47,538 nt of DNA from Lingula anatina (taxonomy: Eukaryota; Brachiopoda; Lingulata; Lingulida; Lingulidae), in the NCBI RefSeq assembly GCF_001039355.2, contig NW_019775721.1:74936-122473 (forward strand). Reading direction: 5' to 3'. The notes beneath the pieces were generated by a model. The model made no database searches. It worked only from the letters and a program-made list of their open reading frames with translations, and was not told the DNA's origin. Both the position numbers and the translations under genes were made by a program. Positions 1 through 11,155 of this stretch are shown here, one piece after another. How positions within the stretch are numbered: position 1 is the first letter of the stretch; every line of letters starts with the position of its first letter.

Positions 1-1107
1 CAGACATAAGAGCACTGAATAGAGCATGGTTATCAAAATTATTTGTTTCAAAATCCAATTTATTATATAATGTTCCCCACAATAAGTACTGATATCCTGT
101 GCTTGTCACAATTCTAGGACTAGCTGCCATGGCAGTGTTAAACTTTATAATAAAATGGCATTGTTCCAAGTACTAACATGCATTAGATTGATATTGATGG
201 CAAGGTGTACTGAACATGGTAAAATAAACAGCTATTGTGTGTTTGGATTCTGGGTGTCAGGTACTTACTTTGGCTCTGGCTCTATGTTGGCCTTGAACCT
301 GATGTAGGGGTAGATGTTACCACATGCATATTACCTGGATAAAAAAATATATATACCAGTGTATTATCCTCATTCTCCAGAGATTCCCCATGAAGTCAAC
401 TTTAAAAACATAAACAGAGAATAAACATTTACTACCATCAGATGCTGCAATTAATGTGCTCGCTTTAAATCTTTTAATTTAAATTAAATTCGAATAAGGT
501 AAATAGTGAAAGGTTGTTTTTTTCTCTTTTTTTTTTTGGACTTGAGTATATAACGACGTTAAGTAAGCCGACAAAAACCAGTCTTTAATAGAAGACTATT
601 TAGCTCAATCCTTGTTTGTACTGACTGCTCTAAAGAATAATAAACTTTTCTGAATAATACAGGCCTTTTAAAAAAATACTACAAGAGACAACTGACATTG
701 TAAAAAAACGCTCTAGTGACCGGGGAATGTCACGTAGTTACATTTTGCCAGTGAATCGCAATTTGGAGCTGTGCGTTACATGTTCCTTCTCAGTATTTCC
801 AGAAAAAATGTAAAATGAAGTAGTGTCGATAGAATAGTGTGACTTACTTATCCCTAAAAACAAAAAAGTAATACTGCATTCACACGTGATATTTTTTTTA
901 ATGAATCTGCGAGGTAAAAAAGTTTCAGCCCATCATGCGCCATTTGCAGTGTAATAACTGTATATCCATATATAGATAACTTGAAGGGAAAGATAGATAC
1001 ATCACTTAAATGTAATGTTTTCAGTGCCAAGGAACTCATATTATTGGCCAAGGAAACAGATCAATCTATTATCCGTGACACATGTACATTTGGTCTACTG
1101 ACGACGT

Positions 1108-1158
<51 letters not shown>

Positions 1159-1180
1159 GATTGCATTTTATTACGCCGCG
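1..1180. other. AT-rich intergenic DNA with repeat fragments
   Basis: No supported gene. Positions 770-900 match the same module seen at 22940-23160 (direct) and 31260-31520 (inverted), for example the stretch around 'gtaatactgcattcacacgtg'. This is therefore a fragment of the U repeat family. A pure run of 43 adenines lies at 1113-1155. The rest is AT-rich sequence with no coding pattern that I can recognise. Confidence 0.6.
1113..1155. repeat. poly(A) homopolymer tract
   Basis: A run of 43 uninterrupted A residues just before the start of repeat unit U. It could be a microsatellite or a retrotransposon tail. No clear retroelement body adjoins it. Confidence 0.95.
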
Positions 1181-2007
1181 GTTTACAGAAGAACAAAGCG
1201 TTTTGTTTTTAATCCGCTGCAACTCATATTATTAACTGTTAACGTTGCCAAAAGAGCCTGGGAGAAATCATTCTTGAAAAAAAAGGGCGGAGTAGCTGAT
1301 AGCTATAGGGCCGCTGAAATATACCCTTACCAAAATGCCGCAGGGACTTCTTGCCCTGTGTCGACGGTTCGGACAATATAGCTTGCACGGTAAATGCAGG
1401 GTAGGAGAAGTGGGAAGTAATGCTCGAAGGACACCCAAATTTGTCGGTCCAACAAACTCACACTGCTCCTTCTAAATGACCCCATACCAGTTTTCTTTAT
1501 CGTTAATGCAAATATATTGCTATGGACACGAGCAAATAATAACGGGTTAAAAATTAAGTTGTGTCAGCCGCAGTGAAGGGGCAGATTGAATACGAAAATA
1601 AAACGCTGAGGAACAAATAATAATAATAATAAAAAAATGTAGACCCTCTTTATTTAACATTCAGTTGAGTCATTTTAAAATGTCTCGATCAAGACCTACA
1701 TAGTTAAAAGAAATAATTTTAAAACAGTTAATACATGAAGTAAATAGCAATGTCTCAAATTGTTTTTACAAAATGAGGTGGCTGTTGATTAAACGGACGC
1801 ATTCTCTTCCCTCTCGATCACTCCTGGAATAACCTTCTTCTTTTGTTTTATGTATTTTTTTAATTTAATTGCGTCAATATTTTCCCATGCTTCCCGAATG
1901 CCTTCAACAAGTTATTCTTTTGTGATGGGCGTAATTAAGAAAAAATAAATAAATGCTTGTTGGCTGCAAACAGTCAGCATAACACGTCACTCCTCACCAT
2001 ATGCATA

Positions 2008-2016
2008 TAAACCAGA
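2008..2016 (+). promoter_or_regulatory. Possible TATA-led start of repeat unit U
   Basis: A CATATAAACC motif is followed by a well conserved 45-bp stretch ending in GGGAGTAGGGGT. The inverted copy at 34200-34250 keeps the same layout with TATATAAACC. Conservation of a TATA-like box and its downstream stretch in both copies suggests a relic or active promoter. No transcript evidence is available here. Confidence 0.3.
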
Positions 2017-3479
2017 CTGGGCTTTCAGTACATCGTCACTGGGAGTAGGGGTACTATCCGTCACCGCCCACCCCTCGTTTCCCCTCCGTACTTTCGTTCT
2101 TCTGCATGAATAATACTGGTACAGAAGAACGATGACACACAAAATAAAAATACTGAAAATTAATTGAAACAGTTGCGTTTGGGGAGTCTTGACACAAATG
2201 GTGGTATACGCGATGCGGCGGTCATTGCGTTAGATGAGACTTAGTAAACACAATCTAAATCTGCAATAACCTTTGAAAAATAGCAGCACACTTACGGCAA
2301 CAATCAAATCTAAATTTCGCGTAAAATAAACCAACGATTATTTTGCAGTTGTGCTGCCTGCTGGCTGTATTATTGGCACGGGTGGCTTCTCCCAAATTTT
2401 TCCCACTGCTGCTACTTCCCCCCCTCCACCGTAACCCCCAGTGAATAAACCACAAGTGGCACAAGCGAAATCATTTTTATCCCCTTGACCCTTTAACTCT
2501 GTCGCTTCTTTCTCCTTGGATCCCTCCAGTGAATACCTCCGTATACCGCAGGCGGCATTATTGCCTCAACCTCTGATCCGCAGTTCACTCACTCGTTGTC
2601 TCTTCGAATTTAGAACTTTCTGGCGATTATTCTCTCTCTCTCTCTCAGTTTAGCCACCGCGTTTACTGTTTTCTTAAGATTAATTAACAAAAAAGAACGC
2701 CAACAATCTCTTCTTTTTACTATTTATTCAGTAACGATGGAACTGTTTAAGACCCCATAAATGTACGCGTATGAGAAGAAAATGTTTCGATCTGAATACA
2801 GACAAATACTCAATGCATTCAAAATTGTCAAATCAGGATCATGTGGAACGTCATTTCCTCTATCATATCATATCATAATCCAGTCTGCATTTAATTAAAC
2901 TACCTCACAGAATCACGTTAGATAAAACAAATCCACAATACTATATTTACCTGAACAAATTACCCATAAACACCTTGTTTACCATAAGAATTAATGGATA
3001 AATGTCACTAAAACCAAAAAAAAAATTATTGGCATGAAAACGGATCAGTTTTTCAAATGCAGAATCAATAAACAGATCCAAGAGTAAGTACGGAGGGGTG
3101 ACAAAATTAATGAGTATTTAACCATTTATTGATTAAATCATTTAATTTAATCAAAGCTACAGAGGGGTGACAAAGGAATTGCATCACCTGTATGAAAAAA
3201 AGTTCTATGTGACATGGGGGCCCCGTTAGTTCAACCTGTTTTTCGGTTTGAATGCACAAATAGCACGACTAGCACAATGAACAATGTCACCTCCCTTCCA
3301 GGAGAAAATAAGTCCATTTTAATTTAATTTACTTCGCTCAACCGAATATAATTTACCCCCCCCCCCCCAAGTTCATTATACAATGCTCCTCATTTAAACA
3401 GGCACAGATTAACTGAAAGTAAGGAGTTTAATTTTTTTTTTTTTTTTTACTATGGTGAGGTTGTCCCACGTTCAGTATG

Positions 3480-3705
3480 TACATGTATTTGTGCCTAACA
3501 CCATGCAATTCAGGGAAACAAGGCTAGTATGTATGACTTGTCTGAGAAATTATACAGCTATGGCGCAATTTATGACATTCTTATGTATTATTGTGTAATA
3601 GTGACCGCAAACACAGCTTGCTAAATTATTCAGGGAAAGTTGCTACATTCTGATGTTCAGCATTTCTGTAAAAATCTAAGTTTATTGGTACAGGTAAGTC
3701 CGTTT
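3480..3705 (+). pseudogene. Coding-like remnant in left U copy
   Basis: One frame reads GNKASMYDLSEKLYSYGAI and continues, with one stop, to a possible donor (ACAG followed by gtaagt, about 3700). The same frame appears in the inverted copies near 32990-33190 and in the open 45309-45653 reading frame. Substitutions among copies include several synonymous third-position changes (AGT/AGC, GAC/GAT, AGC/AGT) but also replacements and stops, as expected for a decayed exon. A second frame is also open in the third copy, so the frame assignment is tentative. No protein family is recognised. Confidence 0.35.
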
Positions 3706-5205
3706 AAGAAAATATTTTTATATATTACATCTTTCAAAATTATCTGAATGTCCAGTGAAACATTTGCAGAATTTACCACGAGAAGAAACTGGTACCTGCT
3801 TCACAAATATTATATATCATACGATATAAGAGCAGCATATTACAGCAGCACGTAGCTGCTGAGGAATTTTCTCACTGACCACAAATAGGTTAACCCAGTA
3901 ACAGGTTGCTCATATGGCGTATTGCATCACTGTACTGATCTGTTCCATTTCATCTACAGCGAAGAGTTCTTTGCAATAACAGAGGAAATATTCATGATAT
4001 AAAATGCTAAATGACCACAAGGATATCGAGGCAGAGCAAGTTTGACGTGACTTCCATACCAGAGATCACGTCAGAATCAAGTGGGAGAAAAACAGATGTA
4101 GAAAGACTAAGCAGAAACGAGCTAATTTGGCCTCATTTTAACATTTTGTTTATTGAGATTTTGACAAGCGATCTTAGATGATAGAAATGCCAGGTTGAGC
4201 CCAGTTATATCAACATCTAAAGTTATGACCGCCGATGATAATACTGACGCTAAGGGAATGTGGAACTAACATTTGATGTTGAAAAGGGCATTGACAATTA
4301 CATAAATTACAGAAATAATGACGTCCCCATGTACCTATCATGTATAAAGTTTCAGGTAAAACAATGAAGTTATGGTAATTTTTGCTGGATAAATATGTAC
4401 TTACTTGTCGACGAGATTGAGCATTAATAATGACAGTGAGCTGGATAGGAGAGTAATAGATGAAGATGCTGGTGTCGACCAGGAGACTAAAATGTGGATT
4501 GAAAATAAAAAAAGCTCACTGGAGGTAAGGCAAAGAAAATGTGGTTGAAAACGAGATTAAATATAATTTAAATTTTGAAGTTATAACTAGTGATGCCAAC
4601 GTGACACGACGAAGTGAAGCAAGATAGTAAATGCCTTTGCAAGTTGGGTCATACATGTAAGAACATGATTGAGTTCGAAATTGTGTTTTGGTATGGCCCC
4701 TATACGAGGACATTCAGTCAAACTCATCAGCAAAGTTCAAATACAAGAGATGTTTCTCCAGTACAGATAAATTTCTCCTCACCACCAACAGCTTAAGGCG
4801 GTAACAGATAACTTCTATGACTTCTATAACTTCTATGAGGATTATCCAAGCCGAATTCAAAGCAGGGGTACTGCAAATTTGGTAAGATCGTCGTGAGAAA
4901 TAGTCATATAGAAGGTACAGTTGTATAAATAAATGAAAAAAGGCAATTGACATCGAAAAAATATGTTCACTTGTCAAGGAAAGGGGATCATTATGGAAGT
5001 ATGAGAGACGATAAGAATTTCTAGGATATTTATAGGCACGTCATACTTTAAAATAAGACATTGCTTTAAGAAGACTATAATGATACCAGTTGCTGGGTTT
5101 AAATGAAAATTGAATCCTAATTTTTCATTAATGCAGCATTTCATTTGACACGTATAATACATAAAATCTCGAATTTGATAGAATGTTCCGAGATTTCGGC
5201 AAAGA

Positions 5206-5683
5206 GATGCTGTCAGTTGGCTCAATCAAACACTTCACTAAATATGCGACGTCTTTCCTATTGCCATCATATTTTACCTCAGCTCCCAAACACTAATTAA
5301 AATCTCAATATAATACAGGAAACACCGACAAAAAGATGCTGTCAGCTGGCTCAAACACTTCATTAAATATACGACGTCTTTCCTAATACCTCAGCTCCCA
5401 AACACTAATTAAAATCTTCAGATAATACAGAAACCACTGACAAAATGATGCTGTCAGCTGGCCAAAACACTTCATTAAATATGGGACGTCTTTCCTATTG
5501 CCATCATATTTTACCTCAGCTCCCAAACACTAATTAAAATCTCAATATAATACAGGAAACACCGACAAAAAGATGCTGTCAGCTGGCTCAAACACTTCAT
5601 TAAATATACGACGTCTTTCCTAATACCTCAGCTCCCAAACACTAATTAAAATCTTCAGATAATACAGAAAACACTGGCAAAAA
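5206..5683 (+). repeat. Tandem array, four monomers arranged as two dimers
   Basis: Four consecutive copies begin with GATGCTGTCAG at 5206, 5335, 5447 and 5572. Lengths alternate (129, 112, 125 and about 112 bp) because monomers 1 and 3 carry an extra 'attgccatcatatttt' segment. Monomers 1 and 3 resemble each other more than 2 and 4. The array therefore grew by duplication of a two-monomer unit of about 241 bp. Single monomers occur in the other copies of this repeat (for example 13805-13920). Confidence 0.9.
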
Positions 5684-6129
5684 GAGAAATAGCAACATAT
5701 GGCAGTTGAAAGTAGATTTTGCTTATCATGAAGCATGGAGTGGATGAGGGAAAGGCAAATAAACAAACTTAATTATAATAATAATTAGCAATTCTGTCAA
5801 TAGCTCAGGCAACACCATGAAACAGCTTGAACAAATATAGGATTGGTCAGAAACTGAAACAAAAAAGCATGATTAAGAATAAAATAGATATTATAAGAAG
5901 CCAAATTTCTATTCAGCTACCGATAGAGAGGCGTGTTTTAAAGTCACTGTGTTCCATTGATTACATTTATTATACTTATAATGTACTATTAGATGCAAGG
6001 ACGGACATATCTTACGCGATCCTACAGAATTATTTAAGTCATGGTTCTATTGCAGTTTTATCAGTGAATCATTTTAAGAGATTATTTTATTGTGACATCT
6101 TATTAAAATATCTGCAATCTTTTCACTGA

Positions 6130-7555
6130 TAAATGAAATGAAATTTCTATAAATATAACAAAAAAAATCGCTAAGAAGGCAGCGTTTATAATTATTATCT
6201 TTTTAATTTTAAAATCTTAAAATATATTAGACCATAAAAAAACTGATTTAATTATTCGAGCAATGAGGATATTTTCGGGATATCTTCAAATTAGAAGCTT
6301 TCATGTTCATTCACGAACTTTTACTTACATTTTGCCTCAACTCCGACCAAGAAGCTTAAGATTTAACATAATGCATTGTTGAAACAAAAATAGCAAAGTT
6401 TAACCTCTGAATTCAGATCTAAATACATAACAGAGAGGCTGAAGGGTGGGATGTAAGGAACTACAAATACTTGTGTCCCGACTCTACCGAGGTAGCAAGT
6501 ACCTTTTCATCCGCTCTTTTTACTTTGCCAATTTTCCGCATTCAAAGATAAAAAAAAGTCACGTAAAACATCGTAGCACTGAATGCTCGCGACGTCTGTG
6601 TCATTTTCATAGTGTTATTTAGTTCCATCCCTACTGATTATGTGTGCGTTTTGGATACGTCTAATTCCCAGTCCCAGAGATGGGAGAAAAGACTGGGCCG
6701 CCCCCCAACAACCCTGAGTTGGTGTTACAAGCGGGAGGCGGGTGAAGAGTATCAGAAATGAAAGTCTATTTTGTCCTAGTGTCCTACATGCGATAATGAA
6801 AATGACATTAAATATGTTTATTCAACAATCAAAAGAATGAGAGGTGCATTCTAATAGTATGACGCAATTTGTTACTTTAAAAGTAATATTCAATAGTAAC
6901 CAAGCCTTTCAGTTAGCACTTTGTCGTAGATTATGGACCTTTGAAGTATTATTACTACACATATTGACCCCTAACCCAATCAACAAACAATAATGGAAGT
7001 TAGGGCATAGGATTGTCCAATTTAAGAGGTGGAAAACAGATGAAGAGAGGCTAACAGAGGGAAATCTCTCCGACTCTCACACGCTTCCCCACGTCCCGTC
7101 CCAGCAGGGGCACAGTAATTAAATATTGGCTCAATTCAACCGGTCAGGATTTGTCGGGAGGGGAAGCGTGTGAGAGGCGGAGAGACTATTTCAGGATTAA
7201 ACGATCTTCCGTTCATGTAGGTCTGCCATATTTAGGGGCCTAAGTAATTAGTAATTTTTTTTTTTTTTTTTTTGTGAATTTTTCATTGTCTGTATAGTTC
7301 TGTAGATTTTTGCCATCGCGCTATTCATTTAATTATACAAGTTTATTTCAAACACCCTTGTATGAGTGTGCGTGTTTGGTATAAGTTTATGTGCGCGGAA
7401 AAGTTATGAAATTTATTATTTTCATTATTTTCTTTATAAACTCGTCAGGTTTCTTTGGAGATATGCAATAAAAAAGAAGTGGAAGACTGACATAGGACAT
7501 TTTATGATCATTTTATCACTTTATGAAATACCAAGTAACACCAAGAATAAAAAAC
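6130..7555. other. AT-rich intergenic spacer
   Basis: No gene is supported. It contains a foldback structure at 7061-7192 (listed separately), a T-run at 7254-7273 and short GC-rich patches near 6695-6740. Short open frames here lack coding character and splice signals. Confidence 0.55.
7061..7192. repeat. Foldback / inverted repeat, about 30-bp arms
   Basis: The left arm (7065-7091, TCTCTCCGACTCTCACACGC and onwards) is the reverse complement of the right arm (about 7161-7188) with one mismatch over about 26 bp. About 65 bp lie between the arms. It looks like a small foldback transposon or MITE. No target-site duplication was obvious. Confidence 0.75.
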
Positions 7556-9649
7556 AACATTTCTGGAGTATTTATATGCTCGTCATATAATAAAATATCA
7601 TATTGCTTTTAAATCACTTGACGTAATTTAATTGGAAATTAAATAGACTAAAACGTTGATTTTCCATAAATGCAAATTTCCATTTTAACACGTAAGTTAC
7701 ATTTAATCTTGAATATGACAGAACGTAGGGAGAAAACGATTTAATTATTTATCCTTGAGGTTTTTATGTTCAACGTTTACCACAGATATAAGATTTCTGG
7801 CTCAATCACTTTAATAAATGTGCGACGTCTTTGCTATTCCCATCATATTTTTCTCAGCCCCTGAACACTAATACAAATCTTCAGATAAAACGAAATACAA
7901 TGACTAAAACGGAAATATTTTGACTTATTGCATCTCTTAAAATTGCCTATAAAATTATTTCAATGATTTTAATCATTAAAATGAATTAAAATCTCTGTAA
8001 CTATTATGCAATAATCCATCAGGAATGCAGCGTTTGCTTTGTTACTTTTTTATTCTTGAAATTAAATGAATCACAAAAGAACGTTTTTATTATTCAGGCA
8101 TTGGGGGATTTATTTCCCGCGCAAATAACAACAGACACTGCTTTTCCCTCAAATTTTCGGACCTCGGTACATGCACCAGTAAAAATGGTTAAGTGGGAAG
8201 AATGACCTCTGTGATATCCCCAAGCGACATCATTTCAACTCTTTGGACCCTCCCACTGCCCCACCCCTTCCCCTGGATCTCCCAGTAAACAGCTCACTAG
8301 CTGCAACAATTTAACCCAAGCCCACCCCCCCCCCCTTGAACCACGTGTATAAGTTTTGATGTATATACTATTTCTGACGCGCTGGATTGTGGTCAATTTA
8401 AAAATCAAGACATTGGCGGTGTCTTTGCCTCTGACGGTCTGAGGGATGATTCGCTTAATGGTGTAAAAACAGCATTTCCATCATTCTAACACTACTATGA
8501 CTTCTTAACCATATTATCACATAAAGAAAAAAAAATCTACAGTAATCTTTTTCACCCTTTATTCAGAAGCAAAGCTTAAAGATATAATTGATATAAATCT
8601 CATAATTATACTCCATTTGTTGTGCGTCAGTTGGTTGTAAAGCGTTGAATTTTATGATTTTTATTATGGTTATTGCATCACAGAGAGGCAACAACAACAG
8701 ATAGTCCAAATATATGCAGCAACAACATATTGTCCAAATGGTCTAATTGAACGTATGTTTGACTTTCAATCCCTCAAAAATATATTTTATTTGAAAATTA
8801 ATAAAGTCCTGATAAAAATACACAATCAAAACTGATTTGTATTATGTTTAATTATAAATAATATCTTATTTAATTTAATAGCCATTTTGTCACAATCAGA
8901 GAAAAAGACATCATGAAAAGTGAAAAGAACCCATCGACATAGAAAACTGAACATTATTACTTATAAAAACCGAAAATATAGTTTACATAAACATCTAAAT
9001 TTAGAATGAAGCAAAGCAACACGATGGAAATAATTAAGACACCCACACATTAGTACTTTTTTGTCATTTCACTCATTTCTGGTATTTGTAACCTGCAATT
9101 AACATCTATAAATTTCTCTTTCAAAACGCAACTATACCGAGTCATTCGAATTTGTTAAACATGTAGCTTGGCGCAATTTCAATCTCTACTACCGTTAGCA
9201 GTTAAGATTAAGTCTTACGTCTACGTTTTATCAAAAATACCGCCAAAGGACGAAAAAGTTCACTTCCACACCATGTATTCACAAAAAAAATTGACTTTAA
9301 GCACCCTGTCTACTGTCAAAAATAGGTAAATAAATAATAAGTCAGCCACATAATGCCAAGTAATAAGAATCCAAACCTGCGTTATTATGGAATTCAGTTT
9401 CTGACAAATTACCTAAATGGAAAGACAATAAATGTAGTAAACTTAAATCCTTACCACAAAGCCCAATAATGAATACGTTTAAATAAAGTAAGAGAAATGA
9501 AAATGCAGTCTGCGTTCCCCATTTTTAGCACTCATCGTCCGTATGCATATGGGATTCAGTCCGGTTTGTTGTCTATGTTTACCTTCGTGTTTTGTTTGTC
9601 CATATTCAAGTCTCGTTTTTCCTTGTCACTGTCCGTGTTTCGTTTATAT

Positions 9650-9943
9650 TTAGGGAGGTATCAAGAGAGGAGCCCATGGCGGAAGGAAGAATGGCTCTAG
9701 GTTAGAAAAGTCGTTTCCCGGAAAGCCATTGTAGTCCCCGCAAATACCACGTACTCCTAAATGAGCGGCGGAGTGTAAGGGGGTCATGGTTATCCAGACA
9801 GAGTGCAGAGCGACATAAACAGTCATTGGAACGGCATGGCAATGTATAACATAACCTCTGGGATTAAAGTAACCCACGGTAACAGCTCCGCCGGCAAAGA
9901 CGTGCGGTGGTGGAATCGAAGCCCACCCTGCCCCGACCCAATG
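9650..9943 (-). CDS. Gene A exon 3 (secreted VWD-domain protein, C-terminal half)
   Basis: This last exon encodes residues 142-238 and the stop. A strong acceptor (tttgtttccag) precedes it at 9944-9954, and the frame continues from exon 2 in phase 0. It carries the second half of the VWD domain: a cysteine at residue 176 (VIHCHAVP) and the signature GVRGICGDYNGFPGND at about 203-219 with the family cysteine at 209. A proline-rich tail (LPPWAPLLIPP) follows. The stretch at residues 142-168 differs strongly from gene B, while residues 171-215 are almost identical to it. The exon is read on the minus strand, with TATAAA just past the stop as a possible weak poly(A) signal. Confidence 0.88.
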   Translation of the reverse strand, partial: HWVGAGWASIPPPHVFAGGAVTVGYFNPRGYVIHCHAVPMTVYVALHSVWITMTPLHSAAHLGVRGICGDYNGFPGNDFSNLEPFFLPPWAPLLIPP

Positions 9944-10173
9944 CTGGAAACAAAAAGCAAATTAATATGTCATAATATGTCTAGCGCAATGGACTACATC
10001 TATTAGTGTTGAGAACAATTAGAATGCTCACATTAAACAAAAGGCTATGGCCATACCACTAATTTCATTTGCAAAATAATTCTGACGAAAGAGCTAGAAA
10101 GGACAAAAAAGGATGCGATAGCTTAATGCAAAATGTGTTCACTGGATTGAAAACTATTGGGAAGAAGACTCAC

Positions 10174-10433
10174 CGACAATGCTACAGTAGGACCTAAGTC
10201 AGCCCTAAAGTATTCGTCTGAACACTTGACGTAGACTTTATCGATGCGCGTTTTCGACACTTCAAAGTATTTATAGATGAAGTATTCTTGAGTCGTAACC
10301 ACCCACCAAGGACGAAACATCCAGGACATGACCATAACGCCAAGTTTAGTAACAGGGGTGTTATAGAGGAACTTCAGACCGTCCAATGTACGGTAACGTA
10401 CATCGCCTCGTCCCCAACAGGTGCTATCCTTAA
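10174..10433 (-). CDS. Gene A exon 2 (VWD domain, N-terminal half)
   Basis: The acceptor (gtactttcag) is at 10434-10443 and the donor (TCG followed by gtgagt) is at 10173. The exon finishes a codon split 1+2 with exon 1 and ends in phase 0, encoding residues 55-141. It opens the VWD domain with CWGRGDVRYRTLDGLKF (residues 60-76), matching the family pattern C..xGDxHxxTFDGxxF. The histidine position is replaced by arginine. A second cysteine is at 125. The tryptophan-rich stretch RPWWVVTTQEYF (95-106) is shared with gene B. The tripeptide RGD lies at 63-65, inside the conserved GD turn. Confidence 0.88.
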
Positions 10434-10862
10434 CTGAAAGTACAACGAATTTCAACTTTGTGTATCTTATGTTGATAAGTGTCAATTAATACAATTAGCA
10501 TGAAGGGTGAAAACAAATCCATGCATCCACCCTTTTGCTTTCCAATCCACGAGACATAAACACGAATTCCTTGAAGTATTTTACCTATGGTATGAAATAA
10601 AGTATTTAAACTATTTGCACTCATGTATGGTACTTTGAATGTATCAGATCAATAACTACAGGATACACCCTTATGACCACAATTGTGAAAGATATGGTGA
10701 TTCAATTATATAACACAGCGAATATCTTACAGTCGCTATAGGCATCCAATATTTCGTTGCAATGGTGCCAGGGAAAACATATGCAGCGACTGAAATGTAC
10801 GTTGGTTTTTTCTCGTCGTTCTTCACGATAAAATTGATAGTAAGCTGGTCATGTCTACTTAC

Positions 10863-11025
10863 TGTAAGGGCTGTACTGGTCAGACACCGGTATATGTGAG
10901 GTGTTGCCTTCGTATGGCTTTAGCTCGTCTTCAATCTCATCGGGAGTGAGAGCTGCTACCATCGCACCAGGCCCAATGTTGACCAGAAGTAAAGCCACAG
11001 CCAGGGAAATAAGCTGTCGATCCAT
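10863..11025 (-). CDS. Gene A exon 1 (signal peptide and N-terminal segment)
   Basis: Encodes residues 1-54 and one base of codon 55. The donor (TACA followed by gtaagt) is at 10862. Residues 1-25 form a signal peptide: a short MDRQ start, then a hydrophobic core LISLAVALLLV and small residues before LTPDE. The mature start is acidic and carries an NTS glycosylation site. An in-frame ATG lies 27 bp upstream (11052), but it is only about 18 bp from the TATA box. Transcription should therefore begin at or below it, which favours the ATG at 11025. Gene B has the same pair of ATGs. The full protein is 238 aa, small for a VWD protein, since the domain usually sits in large multidomain mucins or matrix proteins. 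Confidence 0.85.
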
Positions 11026-11069
11026 GATGTCGATAAGCAGATATCTCAGCATTCGTTGGTGTGGGGATT

Positions 11070-11075
11070 TTTATA
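11070..11075 (-). promoter_or_regulatory. TATA box of gene A
   Basis: TATAAAAATCCCC on the minus strand, 45 bp upstream of the chosen ATG. The same box and flanks are kept in gene B (27822-27827). Confidence 0.75.
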
Positions 11076-11118
11076 GTTCTCAATCTCATCCTATTTTACT
11101 AAGGCTGGACAGAAACTA

Positions 11119-11155
11119 CCAATGGGCGTTTAGATGAATATTAATGTTGACGTCA
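11119..11155. promoter_or_regulatory. CCAAT box and CRE-like palindrome upstream of gene A
   Basis: CCAAT on the plus strand at 11119-11123, and the full palindrome TGACGTCA at 11148-11155, are 44-85 bp upstream of the TATA box. Both are kept at the same spacing in gene B. TGACGTCA is the known site for CREB/ATF bZIP factors; regulation of this gene by such a factor is inferred, not shown. Confidence 0.55.

Larger units (their letters stand above)
1180..6130 (+). repeat. Repeat unit U, left copy (about 5 kb, direct orientation)
   Basis: Long stretches of this segment match the reverse complement of about 30690-35110. Examples are the sequence near 1437-1560 against 34724-34860, 2000-2110 against 34130-34245, 3950-4060 against 32610-32730, and 4440-4500 against 32115-32190. 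Parts also match 43990-45770, again inverted. Coding-like remnants occur near 3480-3705 and 4225-4510, including a possible splice donor (GAG followed by gtaagg) near 4525, but stops interrupt them. The 3' third (about 5000-6130) is a non-coding module that also recurs alone elsewhere in the window. I cannot name the unit. It may be an old duplicated gene or a large non-autonomous transposon. Confidence 0.75.

Noticed and set aside
269-334. Exon-like segment on the minus strand between a ttttatccag acceptor and a gtaagt donor, with a protein-like frame (NIYPYIRFKANIEPEPK)
   Set aside because: All three frames contain a stop within the 66 bp when read from the acceptor, and no partner exon was found.
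1082-1381. 99-codon plus-strand open frame
   Set aside because: A large part is a lysine run from the poly(A) tract, and the rest has no paralogue in frame.
5206-5683. CRISPR array
   Set aside because: The units are contiguous long monomers without unique spacers, and the DNA is eukaryotic.
7061-7192. Bacterial-type rho-independent terminator
   Set aside because: The hairpin is too long with a 65-bp loop, and the genomic context is eukaryotic.
9497-10006. Plus-strand open frames overlapping gene A exon 3
   Set aside because: Antisense shadows of a well supported spliced exon.
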